Assembly: GCF_000004825.1 (NCBI RefSeq)
Contig: NW_008805072.1
Span: forward strand, 1,122,435 to 1,186,434
Direction: 5' to 3'
DNA: 64,000 nucleotides
DNA from: Heterostelium album PN500
Lineage: Eukaryota > Evosea > Eumycetozoa > Acytosteliales > Acytosteliaceae
A program made the translations under genes and the position numbers. Position 1 is the first letter of the stretch; every line of letters starts with the position of its first letter. Below the pieces are notes generated by a model, which saw only the letters and a list, made by a program, of their open reading frames with translations, was not told where the DNA came from and did no database searches. Shown here one piece after another: positions 11,027 through 22,821 of the stretch.

Positions 11027-14000
11027 ATGACAACTACAAGATCGAGTAGAAAGAAAACATCAGCAGTATCGAAATCGCTGGAATCTCTAAAGAGAGCTAA
11101 AGCCGGTGAGGAAAAGAGAACTGATCAAATCTCTGAAGATGAAGAAGAAGATGATCAACAAATAGAGAGCGAGGATGATCTTCAAGATAAGATTGAAGAA
11201 GTAGACAAGAAAAGAAAAGATAGAGATTTCGTTGTTGATGATGGTATGTATTATCATTCTGTTAATATCATTTAACAACTTGTTTTGATTAACTTTTTGC
11301 AAATTGAAATTTAGATGGATTTGGATATGGAGAGAGAAGTGATGCCGAAGAGGAAGAAGACGATTACTCTGGTGAAGAGGCAGAGGTTGCCAATTCCAGA
11401 CGTTCATTGAAGAAGAAGAAGACCGATGCCAATTCAAAGTCAAAGAAGAAGAATGCTGCAAAGTCAAAGGACGATAAGAAGGATGATAAGCAAGCTGCTG
11501 CCACTGCTGCTGCCACCAAGAAGAAAGATATTCCAGAAGCCAATAGAATGGATCAATTCTTAAATAGAGCATCGGCAAAGACTGGATCTTCAACATCCAC
11601 AACATCCACTACTTCGTCGTCCAACTCTAAAGCATCAACAACTACAACAACAACATCAAGTTCAACATCAACAACATTGGTAAGTAACTTACAATCAAGT
11701 TCAGAAAAACAGACACTCTTTCTAACTAAAACAATTGATTAAACTTATAAAAGGGTGAAAGATTACAAAAGGCAAATGCAGCAAAATCAAATAATGAAGA
11801 TGAGTTGGAATTGTATCTAAATGATTTACAAGCCAATCCAAATGCTGATATGGATATCGATTCAATCGAAGAACAAAAGCATCAGTTGGAGATGGCAAAA
11901 CAAAAGGAACAAGAAGAGGCTGCAGAGAAGCAAAGATTGGAGGAAGAAGCTGCTGCTACTGCTGCAAGAGAAGAGGAGGAGGAGGAGCAACAGAAAGCAA
12001 AAGTAAAGGAAGAAAAACAAGAAGATCTTGATAATAATAATAATAACGAAGACTCTGAACCAGTAACAGATTCAACAACAACTACAACAATTGACGATAT
12101 CAAGAATGAAGATAATGGTGATGTAGATTTCGAGTTTGATTTCGAAGAAGAACAACAACAACAACCACAACAAAAATCACAACCAAAGAAATCAGCAACA
12201 TCCAAGAAGAATGCAGCAATTGCCAAGCCTCTAGCATCAAACAAACCCATTAAGCTCTCTTTAATTTCACCAAAGACATCCACTAATGATTGGTGGGGCA
12301 AAGCTGGATCAATCGAACCAAAGTTGATTGAAAATCTCATAGTTAAAGATAGTAAGTCTTAACAAGATAAAACACAACACTCTATTCAATTATTAATATA
12401 TATATATTAATCTAATTTATTTGTATAGTGTCAAAAATAACAACAACAACAAAGAATGAATTACAATTCTATTATTTAACTGCATCGGAAGAGAACAATG
12501 GAAATATCTATTTGTTTGGAAAGGTTCGTTCGGTGGAGAACAACGTTGAGACTTTCAAATCTTGTTGTGCAATCATTGAGGGCATGAAGAGAAATGTGTT
12601 CCTGCTACCAAGAGACTATATCTTGGATGATAATGGAGAGCCAACTACAAAGGAACCGAATGAACAGTTGATTCGTGCCGATGTCACAAAGTTGATGAAC
12701 TCACAGAAAATCACTGGTTGGACACTGAAACCTGTCGAGAGATCAATCTGTTTCGACTACAAAGTGGAGGGCAAGAACCAACCACCCGGTAAATACAAAC
12801 TCTGGAAACTCTGCTATCCAGCCGCTTTCTCTGCACTGAAGAACGAGTTGACCGGATCCACCTTCCAGGCTGTCTATGGCGTCACCTCCAGTCCACTAGA
12901 GCTGTTCTTGCTAAAGAAGAAGATCATGGGACCAAGCTGGCTGTCGTTGGCTGACTTTAAACCTGCTCTGTCTATGAGTGAAAAGACTTCGTGGTGTCGA
13001 CTGGAGGGTAAGGTCGACAGCTACAAAAAGGTGAAGCCTGTTGCCGCCAGTGAGCAAATGCCGTCGCCACCCGTTGTAGTAATGTCGCTCAGCACCAAGT
13101 CGTTGAATAGTGCATCGAATCCAGAGATATTGATGGTCAGTATGGTTGTCAACGAGTCGATATCGATAGACGGTGCGACCACCGGTGCTAACCAGTCACG
13201 CGTTAAATACCACACTGCACTGCGTCATCTTAACAAAGAAGTACTGCCACACGATTTCAACCAGAACAAACAGAATCTCAAGGTTTTCGTTAAGGAACAT
13301 GAATTGCTCAGTCACGTTGCCAACATGATCATGACAGTCGATCCAGATGTCTTGGCTGGACACAACATCACCGGATTCGACTTGGATATCCTACTGCATC
13401 GTATGAAAGATCTAAAGGTGATGGACTGGTCATACATTGGTAGATTAAGAAGAAGAGAATTCCCAAGACTCAGTTCCAATATTGGATCATCCGAGAATCA
13501 ATACCAGGAGCGACAGGCCGTCACTGGACGTCTCATATGCGACAGTTACCTACTCTGCAAAGAGTTTCTCCAAAAAGAGAAATCATTTAAACTCGTTGAA
13601 ATCTGTAAGACACAACTCAACATTGATAAAGAGGAAATCAATTATTTAAGAATTGAATTATATTATCAAAGTTCAACAAAGTAAGTAAATTATATGAAAA
13701 AAAAAAATCTTATTTTTATTAATTAATTCTTTTTTTTTTAGGTTAAATACATTAATTGATTTAAATGAAAATGATTGTCATGTTATCTTTTTACTCATGT
13801 TTAAATTGTCATTCTTGCCATTGACCAAACAATTGACAAACTTGGCCGGTAATCTTTGGAATAGATCACTTGCTGGAAATAGAGCAGAGAGAATCGAGTA
13901 TTTATTGTTGCACAATTTCCACGCCGAAAAGTTTGTCTTGCCCGATAAGATCTTTAGCAAAGACAAAGATTTCGGAAAGAAGAAGGCAGCGTACAGTGGA

Positions 14001-15866
14001 GGTTTGGTACTTGATCCAAAGGCCGGATTCTATGACCGTTATGTTGTGTTGCTGGATTTCAATTCGCTGTATCCATCGATTATCCAGGAATACAATGTTT
14101 GCTTTACAACAATTGAAAGAAAGCTACGTGAAGATGGCAATCGCTCTATTAATGGTGGCTATGAATCGGCGCAACCTCCTGCTTCTTCGGTATCGCGTGG
14201 TATTCTCCCAACGGTTCTCCAACGACTGGTAGCCAAGAGAAGAGAGGTAAAGCGTTCGCTTGCCAGCGAGAGCAATGAAGAGTTGAAACAGCAACTCGAT
14301 ATCAAACAACAAGCCATCAAGTTGGTTGCCAATTCGATGTATGGTTGTCTTGGTTTCAAGAGTAGCAGATTCTATGCGTTGCCACTGGCAGAGTTGGTCA
14401 CCCGTAAAGGTAGAGAGAATCTACAAAAGTCATCGGAAATCGCTGGTAGAATGAACTATGACGTGGTGTATGGTGATACCGATTCGTTGATGATCAACAC
14501 TGGTGTATCCACCTATAACGAAGCAGAGGCAATCGGTTTCGAAATTAAGAAAAAGGTGAATGAACAATACCGTGGAAGTGTCATGGAGATTGAGTTGGAT
14601 GGAATCTTTAAGAGACTGTTGTTGTTGAAGAAGAAGAAATACGCTGCCCTCATTGAAACAAAGAAAGCCGGTGTTTGTTCGACCTTCATTCAAAACAAAG
14701 GTATCGATATCGTCAGAAGAGATTGGTGTGGTGTAACCAAAGAGATTGGAAATCATCTACTCTCCTTGATCATGTCGCCAGACGACAACGTTTCCAATAA
14801 CCTCCAATTTGAAATCAAGGAATACGTTGAATCAATGGCGCAAAAGATGAGATCGTTCGAGGTGCCAGTGGAGAACTTTGTCATTACAAAGACCTTGAGC
14901 TCTGCACCTGAGGATTACAACGATGGAGACTCTCAACCACATGTACAGGTTGCTCTCCAGTTGAAGGCCAAGGGTGAGGTCGTCCAACAAGGTGACCAAA
15001 TCCCATATGTCATTGTCAAGGGCGAAGACGATTGGGCAAAGCGAGCACGTCATCCAAAGGAACTTGAGAATGACGCATCACTCATCGATTTGGATTGGTA
15101 TCTCTCTCAACAGATTCTACCTCCACTCTATCGTATGGTAAGCCTCCTCGATGTTGAGGAAGAGAAGCTGGCAACCTTTTTGGGTATGAGTACGAGAAAG
15201 TACAGAGCCAACAAACCAAAACATCAAGAAGATGAGGAGTTCACTATCGACAATGAGATCTATCGTTCATTGGACTCTGACGCTCGTTTCTCCAGCTGCA
15301 CCAGACCGGAATTCAGATGTGCATTTTGTAAATCACTTACGCAATTCAAGGGTATTACCGTAGTCAGTGACAAGCCAATCTGTTTGGCAATCGAAGGACT
15401 GACATGTTCCAATCAGGCTTGCAAACAACCACTCTCACCAAGCATTATCAAGAATCAACTGAGCCTGATCCTAAGAGCCAACGTCAAGCAACACCAAGAC
15501 TACGCAATGAGATGCACAGAGTGTCGATCGGTATCCAAAGACTATCGTAGAAGTGATAATATCAAATGCATAGATCCATATTGCAATGGTAAGATGGAGC
15601 AATTGGTAAAATCCGAACAGATTCTCAAACAACTAGAATATTTCCAACGTCTTTTCTCTGTCAAGCATATCAAAGAGCGCTTTGACAATATTGAAGAACA
15701 CTTGGATGTTCAACAGATCAAACTGCTTAATGAATTGGAAGCACAAGTAAGCAATCTACTCAACAGACATAAAGGAAGTACCTATGAAATCAAATCCATT
15801 TTCCCTAATACTCAAATTGGTCAACGCTATTTCGAAAGAAAACCATGGTTAAAGAATAATATCTAA
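11027..15866 (+). CDS. pola1: DNA polymerase alpha catalytic subunit, 1518 aa
   Basis: Five exons: 11027..11243, 11315..11679, 11754..12351, 12429..13680 and 13742..15866, all with GT-AG junctions and a continuous frame. The acidic and Lys-rich N-terminal third (to about 390) fits the polymerase alpha N-domain that binds partners. An exonuclease-like domain (around 680-720, [17 protein letters not shown]) is present; in this family it is inactive. Family B motifs are intact: DFNSLYPSI (motif A, Asp916), [13 protein letters not shown] (motif B, from 1004) and YGDTDS (motif C, 1054-1059). The C-terminus has two four-cysteine modules (CAFC...CSNQAC and CTEC...CIDPYC) that bind zinc and the B subunit. 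It works with primase to start DNA synthesis in the nucleus. Length matches the usual 1450-1530 aa. It lies 346 bp downstream of the Argonaute gene. Confidence 0.96.
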
Positions 15867-16006
15867 ATAACAAACAAATAATTAAATATAATAATAATAA
15901 ATTTGTCTGATCTGTAAGATTAACATTTTATCGAGAGACAAATTATTTTAAAAACAAATGTAATAAATAAATTATCAATAAAAATCAACCAATTATTTTA
16001 ATGTAA

Positions 16007-17122
16007 TTACATATTTATTTTACGTATGTTTTCAACTTGAGCTGATTGCGAAGGAGCACAATGAATACGAAGACGACTAACACCACCATCTGGATAAATA
16101 TTTAATCGGATGTGAGTCAATGTTTTATCGGTGTCTTTGAGCTCTCTTTGGAAGAGATGTCTGTGATGACCGGTGAGAGCTGTGTTTGGTAAGATCTCTG
16201 ACCATTGACCGGTTGGTACATCGTTTTCGGAATCAGAGTAGATACCATCGATGGAGCATGAAGTTGGGAAATTACCCTTGAACCAATTGGTATCGACTTC
16301 TACACGCTTGACACTTCCAGAGGCACCGAGCTTGACAACCAACCAATCGTAACCTTCACCACGTCTACGCTTGGTCTCCCAACCGTCACCCATATTGACA
16401 GATCTACCTGGCATAATAATGTTGTTCTTGTTACCGAAATACATGTCACTGCAACCCACTACGATTCCACCGTTTTCAATTGCAGCTAAATCGACCAACT
16501 CTCCTGGGATAACCAATGACCAGTCCTTGGAGACCTGACCATAGACTCTGAGTCTGGCAACACCACCGTCTGGGTAGATCTTGAAACGCAAATGAGTCCA
16601 ACGCTTTGAAGAATCAATGGCAAAGTATTGCTTGCATCCAGGTCCCAAATTTGACTTTGCCAAGACTTCGAACCATTCATTGCTGGCCTCTAATTTCTTG
16701 GCGGTTGGCTCACTGTCATCACAGATTGCCTCGATCGATGCAAATGGGGGATAGTTACCGGTGAAGAAAGCGGTATCAATCTCGAAACCTTTGATAACAC
16801 CAGACATTCCTAACCTAAGAATACACCAATCATAAGTTGGATTATGTCTTCTTGTCTCCCAACCGTCCTTTAATGATTTGTTAGATAAACTAATAACCAA
16901 TAACTTTTTCAGCTTAAAGTAGTTACTTACCATCCATTTGCCAGTATCTACATATTTACCTTCAGCCCAAATAGGAGCAACATTACTGATTAAGTTTACA
17001 CATGGAGCAAACCATTGGTCACTGCAACTCAAAACTTGTCCACCGACTTTGTCTGAAAGTAACTCTGCGTAGTTCTTTACAAAGTCTGGAAGTGAATCTA
17101 AATTGACTTGGGTATGTACCAT
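16007..17122 (-). CDS. allC: Allantoicase, 350 aa
   Basis: Exons on the minus strand are 17122..16931 and 16867..16007. The 63-bp intron (16868-16930) has a GTAAGT donor and an AAG acceptor. It is a multiple of three and free of stops, so an unspliced reading is also open but would insert 21 residues in the conserved KWM-DGWETRR motif. The protein has the two tandem allantoicase domains: DGWETRRHNPTYDWCILRLG with IYPDGGVARLRVYG, and DGWETKRRRGEGYDWLVVKLG with IYPDGGVSRLRIH. The enzyme splits allantoate to ureidoglycolate and urea in purine breakdown. It is convergent with pola1, with only 140 bp between stops. Confidence 0.95.
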   Translation of the reverse strand: MVHTQVNLDSLPDFVKNYAELLSDKVGGQVLSCSDQWFAPCVNLISNVAPIWAEGKYVDTGKWMVSNYFKLKKLLVISLSNKSLKDGWETRRHNPTYDWCILRLGMSGVIKGFEIDTAFFTGNYPPFASIEAICDDSEPTAKKLEASNEWFEVLAKSNLGPGCKQYFAIDSSKRWTHLRFKIYPDGGVARLRVYGQVSKDWSLVIPGELVDLAAIENGGIVVGCSDMYFGNKNNIIMPGRSVNMGDGWETKRRRGEGYDWLVVKLGASGSVKRVEVDTNWFKGNFPTSCSIDGIYSDSENDVPTGQWSEILPNTALTGHHRHLFQRELKDTDKTLTHIRLNIYPDGGVSRLRIHCAPSQSAQVENIRKINM

Positions 17123-18546
17123 ATTTATATTACAATTTGATATAAAATTAAATTAAGATTTAGATAGAAATAAAAAAAAGATATTATTATTATTAAGATT
17201 GTATTTTTCAAAAAAAAATTTGACAAATTAAAATGAATTGAAGATTGATTGTTTTTAGAATTGCAAATTTTAATTAAAAATTAATTAAATTTAATACAAT
17301 ATTTTTTAGATCTGATATTATTGTAATCTACCAGAGACCAAAAAAAAATAAAAAATTTCCCATTCCGGGTTAAATATGAATCTGGTCATATTCAATATTT
17401 TTTGAACTGATCATTCTTTGTTTTACAAAGTCTCTTCTCTTTTATTGAATAAAACTCAAACTTAATCTTTTCAGGTATATTCTTATTCAGTTAATCAAAA
17501 ATATACAATAACACTTTTATTAGAAACTTTCAAATCTTAAATAGTCAATAATATATTATAACATATATATTTTAAATTATTTTGTTTGATCTTTAAGTTA
17601 ACTGATAAAAAAATTTTTAAGGAAAATATACTCTTATCTTTTATTTTTTATTCATATAAATCAAAACTCTTTTTATTATCTTTATTTTATGTATTCTAGG
17701 ATTTTAAAAATATTTTGACCGTCAGTGATTCGACGGATCTATTCCGTAGTTCAGCTTAGGAATAAGTATTCCTAATAATTAATTTCATTGTGACAGGTGC
17801 ATATCATAACTGATGGATTGACCTATATCGTTGAAAACATTTTCAAACTCATCTTTTAAAAATATTAATAAATATCATGAATATTGAAAATTGTAAATAA
17901 CTTACCTCACTAGTTGATTATCGCAATCAATAGATTTGATTAACTTGTTTTGGTCAATATTGTTTAAACAATCCAAAATATAGTTAAAGTTGCTTCACCA
18001 TCTCAGTTACATTGAGTACTTCTGAATAAACTCTGAATATTTGCATCTGGAAGAATTCCTCGGTAGAGTTTTATTTATCTTCCATTTATTGAAGACTTTT
18101 ATAGCATCTTTAATTTTCTTTCTAAAAAAAAAAACAGTTGTTAGATAGCCAATGATTCAAGTCCAAATAAAGATGTTAGAGACAGAATGAAATTTTATAG
18201 TATGTTGTATCAATATTTAATTAATGTTGTAATGAATGACGATAACTGTGAACGGACTAATAAAACATTTATAATTTGAATATTTTCAATTCTCCAAAAT
18301 ATTTATATATTTCTTGAAACAAATACAGAAGAAACAGATATATGAATATCTTGTAAAAATAAAAGGCTTTTAAAGTGAAACTATTCAAAAAAGCTCAAAA
18401 TTGTTGAAAAAATATTTTGATTGTGGGGTATTTGAAAAAAATGGGGTTTTTTCAGGTGATGGAAAACAAAAGATACAGATAAATCTGGATATTTGATTAT
18501 CTTTTACAAATAAAAGAGTTTATTATAATAAAAGTATCAACCAGGT
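17123..18546. other. Intergenic region between the allantoicase start and the rpl9 end
   Basis: 1.4 kb. The part next to 17122 should be the allantoicase promoter. The middle holds two small hairpins (17719-17773) and a possible gene relic on the minus strand (17785-18122). The rest, including A/T runs near 18125 and 18420, shows nothing further. Confidence 0.5.
17785..18122 (-). pseudogene. Possible decayed gene fragment
   Basis: On the minus strand two protein-like stretches lie in sequence less AT-rich than its surroundings: one reading RKKIKDAIKVFNKWKINKTL and, after in-frame stops, NYILDCLNNIDQNKLIKSID; then, past an intron-like gap with a GTAAGT donor, EFENVFNDIGQSISYDMH and a stop. 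The pieces cannot be joined in one frame with ordinary splice sites. No family is recognised. It may be a relic of a dictyostelid-specific gene or chance. Confidence 0.25.
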
Positions 18547-19343
18547 TTACTCTCCGATGATATTTCTTTCACTTACATAGATACCGTCTAAGAACTTTCT
18601 TACGTCCTTATACTTAATGACGGATCTGAGTTGAATATTGGCGCAAGATTGTGAAAGTTTCTCGAGATCGTTACCAACGAGGACGATTTCGTCCTTGACT
18701 TTCTCAGTACGGGTACAGGTGACACCCTCAAGCAAAGGAATACGACGGACGATCTTCTCACCGAAGAAATTACGAATTTCGACGACCTTTCCAGCGTCAG
18801 TAATAGCAACATTGATTGGGAAATGTGCATATACGAATCTCATCTTGTATTCGAATCCCTATAAATTTTATAAATAGGTTGTTTGATGAGTATGGTGTTG
18901 TCTAAAGAGTTGATGATTGTAACCTTACCTTGGTAACACCAGTGATCATATTTTCGATGTGACTGGCAACGGTTGAGATGGCAGCGATTTGATCACGAGT
19001 ACCGAACCAAAGATCGATGAGGACAGTCTTCTTGTGAAGGTTGATGTCGACTGACATGTGGTTGAAGTCACGCTTCAAGGTACCACGTGGACCAGTGACC
19101 TTGACAGAACGTCCTTTAACAGCAACGGTGACTATATAGATAATAATAAATAGAATTAGTTTCCAATTTAATGTCGAGCTAGAGGTGAAATGATGGTGAA
19201 AGTGAGTTTCTGAATCTGTCTTCGCTAATCTGTATCGCTTCGCTGTATCTGCTGTTGAGTGTGTAGAATAGTGGTGTGTGTAGTGTAGATGCCATACCTC
19301 CTGCTGGAATATCAACAGTCTTTGAGGATTTGATAACTTTCAT
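18547..19343 (-). CDS. rpl9: 60S ribosomal protein L9 (uL6), 186 aa
   Basis: Minus-strand exons 19343..19298, 19131..18929 and 18858..18547. Introns are 166 and 70 bp with GTATGG and GTAAGG donors and TAG acceptors. The protein starts [15 protein letters not shown] and contains [41 protein letters not shown] and [11 protein letters not shown], all diagnostic of eukaryotic L9/uL6, a two-domain rRNA-binding protein near the factor-binding site of the large subunit. Length is as usual. A TTTCCTACAG sequence ends 12 bases before the ATG and could be the acceptor of a 5' UTR intron, common in ribosomal protein genes; that is inference. Confidence 0.96.
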
Positions 19344-19648
19344 GAGGGGCTTGTCTGTAGGAAAAGAGTGAAAAGAAGATTATAGTATATCTTGAATACT
19401 GCTGACAAACACAGGCGCAAGGCAAGACGATGCGACCACTCAAACCAAAAGTGAATTTTTATTTTTTTCAATTTTTATTCATTTTTTGCAATATCAAAAT
19501 CCGAACTTTCAAAAAATTTTAGATTTAACATGAAAAAAATTATTTTTGCTCACAAAATTTACTTACACTTTCTATAATAATAATTATTGAAATGTTCAAA
19601 TGTATAAACATCTTATTAAAATGGGAATATCAAGTAAATTGAATCATT

Positions 19649-19810
19649 AAGTATTAATTTAAAGTTAAGTTGTTTGTAAATTCACCTAATTTACTTTTAT
19701 ACTAAGACACATAGATATATGTTTGATATTCAAAGTCAAGTAAAGTAGCAAAAGTATTATTAAAGAGTCAACTAAATTAAACAGACAACTTAACTTTAAA
19801 TTAAATACTT
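19649..19810. repeat. Inverted repeat, ~30-bp arms, in the rpl9/adenylate kinase spacer
   Basis: Left arm 19649-19677 contains TTTAAAGTTAAGTTGTTTGT. Right arm 19781-19810 is its reverse complement with one mismatch and one extra base. The whole spans 162 bp, a size that fits a small terminal-inverted-repeat element or a cruciform-forming promoter segment. Confidence 0.7.
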
Positions 19811-19826
19811 CAACTTTGCCAGACAT

Positions 19827-19852
19827 AAAAAAGTTGTATATACAACTTTTTT
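19827..19852. repeat. Perfect 26-bp palindrome
   Basis: Each half is AAAAAAGTTGTAT read 5'->3' on its own strand. It lies 17 bp after the inverted repeat that ends at 19810, about 480 bp from the rpl9 start and 525 bp from the adenylate kinase start. It could be a dimeric protein-binding site or a small hairpin. Confidence 0.8.
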
Positions 19853-20376
19853 TAGTTGAATTTTTATTTTTTTTAATCGATTAACCTAATTAGTCATAAG
19901 TTGTTGCTGAGCGAAATTTCTTTTTATAATTTTTATTTTGATTTTTTTATTTTGTTTTGTTTTATTTTATTATATTTTTTGAACAAACTGCATATTTTAT
20001 CATTTTTTGAGATTTCTTACTTTCTTACTAGATATTGAACTGACGACTACAACTATTAAGTTTTCAATCATTCATTTTTGTAGTTGTATTGTGTGTTTTA
20101 AAACTTTTTATACATATTTTTTATAAAAAAAAAAAAAGTACAAAATTAGTAACACTATCATTAATATCAGTTCATTTTTTTGTTTTCTCATTCTCATTTT
20201 TATTTTTAATATATATATCTGTCTTGTATTATAATTTTTATACTATATATATCATACTTTTTTTTTTTTTCATTCCTATCTTATTTATTTGAACAACATA
20301 ATAAACAATCAATCACCGAATTCGAACAATATTTATAGATACACATTACATACTTTCGAAATAGTATCAATAAAAG

Positions 20377-21517
20377 ATGATGATGATGAACAGATTCCGT
20401 ATTTCTACAATAAGTAATTCAATCTTTCATAACAATAGATTTACGCAAACAACTACAACATTGCAATTCCGTTCTTATTCCACATTAAAGGTTCCATTAA
20501 GAGTTGCTATCGTTGGTGCTCCTGTATGTCTTTTTTTTTTTTTTTAATGAATCAATGAATCAGCTTTTTTTTTAAGCTAACTCACTCTACCAATTGTTAA
20601 TAATATAGGGTTCAGGTAAAGGTACACAATCTGCAAAGTTAGAAAGAGACTATGGATTGAAACCAATTTCAACCGGTCAGATTCTAAGACAAGCTTCACA
20701 AGAAGATTCAGAATTGGGTAAAGATATCAAATCGAAATTGGATGCAGGTCGTATGTATCAGTTAATAAACTCTATTACAACTTATCATATAATCTATCTT
20801 ATTTTAACATATCATCTTATTTCATTTTTTTTATAGAATTACTCTCTGATGAATTTATGTTTAAAGTTGTAAAAGAATATCTATCAAAGATTAATGTATG
20901 TATTTTATCTTGATAAATCAAACATATATAGTTATTAATGTTAAATTTATTATTAGACATATTTATTAGATGGATATCCAAGAACAACTCAACAAGCAGA
21001 GGATTTAGACAAGTGGTTAGCTGACAAACAGACACCCTTGGATTTTGTGTTATATTTAGATGTTCCAGAGGAGGTATTAATCGAGCGTATTCAAGACCGT
21101 TGGATCCATCCTTCGAGTGGACGTGTCTATAATTCGACTTATGCCAAACCAAAGGTACAAGGCAAGGACGATGTAACCGGCGAGCCATTGGTGCGTCGTT
21201 CCGATGACAACGAAGAAAAGAAGATCAAGGATCGTATCGAAACATACCACCGTGAGACCATGCCAATTCTCAAACACTACCAAAACAAAGGTAAATTGGT
21301 ATCAATCTACTCACCAACCTCTGACGTAGGCTATCAATCGATCACCTCACTACTGAATCAATATTGTAGCAATGGTAAACAATTCATTACAAACAACAAT
21401 AGTACAGCGGCCAACACTTCATCTTCTTCATCCTCCTCATCATCATCATCATCAACAACATTCCAAACTTCGACCAGCTCCACATCATCAGTAGGCGTAA
21501 AAACTTCACCATTTTAA
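20377..21517 (+). CDS. Adenylate kinase, probably mitochondrial, 302 aa
   Basis: Exons 20377..20523, 20609..20750, 20837..20895 and 20957..21517. The start is the first of four ATG codons in a row (MMMMNRFRIST). The first ~42 residues are basic and rich in Ser/Thr with no acids, fitting a mitochondrial targeting peptide. The core has the P-loop GAPGSGKGTQ (47-56), the AMP-site ISTGQILR, DGYPRTTQQAEDL, and a long LID segment (DRWIHPSSGRVYN ... DDVTGEPLVRRSDDN), so it is the long form like AK2/AK3. The LID lacks zinc cysteines. The Ser/Thr-rich tail is low complexity. It exchanges phosphate between ATP (or GTP) and AMP; nucleotide choice cannot be read. Exon 2 ends in GGTC before a GTATGT donor and resumes AATTAC, giving DAGQLLSDE. 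Confidence 0.93.
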
Positions 21518-22821
21518 AATTTAAAAAGAAAAAAAAATAATAAAATTAAAATTAATTACAATTAAAGAAATATATTATTATTATTTTTTTATTTTTATTT
21601 TTTAAATTTTAAAATCAAATAAAAAGATAATAGAGATTATATTTGGTGAATTGGTGTAATGTGGTCAAAAAGTTCACCTTTTTTTCTATTAAAATAAAAC
21701 AATATGATTCCCAACTTTCACCAGGTCATAAATAAAAAAACATCAAGATATCTTTGAGTTTTTGAAAATGGAAAGTAACTTTCAGCCCACAATTCACCAA
21801 TTGCACCAATTTTTTTTAAACCACTTTCACCAAAATCACAAAATTCGTATTTTCAACTATTTTATTTTAATTTTTTCAGTTTTTTTATTAAAAAAAAAAA
21901 CGATAGATATCTGAAAGAATCAAAATTGATTTGCAAATTTTGTGAATTCACCACTGATCAACCTCCCTATTTCACCATAACAAAAAAAAAGAAAAAAAAA
22001 ACAAAAAAACCCACCATTTGGTGGTGGGATTTTAACAAAAATAATAAAATCTAACACAGTTTGTGGGTATTTTTTCCAAAGTTTTCAAGTGAATGGGAGG
22101 GAGAAAATGAAGGTGATGTGGTAAAACTAGGATGGGGAGTGTGATTGGTGAGAAAGATTTTAAAAATAAACTTTTTTTTTTTTTTTCACAATCAAACCAT
22201 TAAAATTAATTTTTTTTTTGATTTATTTTTTCACTGTTTGGTGAATAACTGGTGAGAGTGGGGAAAAACAAAAAGACAACTAGACACTCTCAACATTTCT
22301 ATTCAGTTCACTTGTTCTTCTTCTTTCACACAACACACATACAAATACCTATTACCTGCCTACTAACCAATACACACATTGTTATACTACTATTACTTTT
22401 GTTCCTGTTGTTATAAATATATTTTTTATATAATAAATACACACACCATCTACACAAAACATAACAAACACGTTGTTATTCAAAAAAAAAAAACTAACTA
22501 CTTTTTGTTTTTTTAATTGTTTTATTTATTTTGGTCAATCGATTACCAAATTCACCATTTATCTATAACAAATTTGATATACACTCTTGCTTCACTCCTG
22601 TTAACTTAACTGACCTCTTCACTCTAACGATTATATAAACAATTTATATATTCTATTTTTATTCTTTTGAATTAAATATTTTATTTATTTATTATATAAA
22701 AAAGTTAAAGCATTTTTATAAAGGTTTATTTGAAATTATAAAACCTTTAGTTATTTATTTATTTAAAAAACTATCTTTATATTCATTTTTTTTTCATTGG
22801 TTAAAAATAATCTATTAGATT
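21518..22821. promoter_or_regulatory. Intergenic region with a cluster of TTCACCA/TGGTGAA sites
   Basis: 1.3 kb upstream of the antiporter gene. Eight exact copies of TTCACCA or its complement lie at 21644, 21717, 21793, 21836, 21947, 21971, 22239 and 22551, with further near copies. A CCCACC...GGTGGG hairpin sits at about 22011-22029. No gene is seen. The cluster looks like repeated binding sites, most likely for the downstream gene. Confidence 0.5.

Larger units (their letters stand above)
19344..20376. promoter_or_regulatory. Divergent promoter region between rpl9 and adenylate kinase
   Basis: About 1 kb between divergent genes. It contains a 29-30-bp imperfect inverted repeat (19649-19810), a perfect 26-bp palindrome (19827-19852), and long T-rich tracts leading to the adenylate kinase start. 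No gene is supported. Confidence 0.45.

Noticed and set aside
20089-20292. Short hydrophobic plus-strand frame before adenylate kinase
   Set aside because: Lys and Phe runs from A/T tracts within the leader region.
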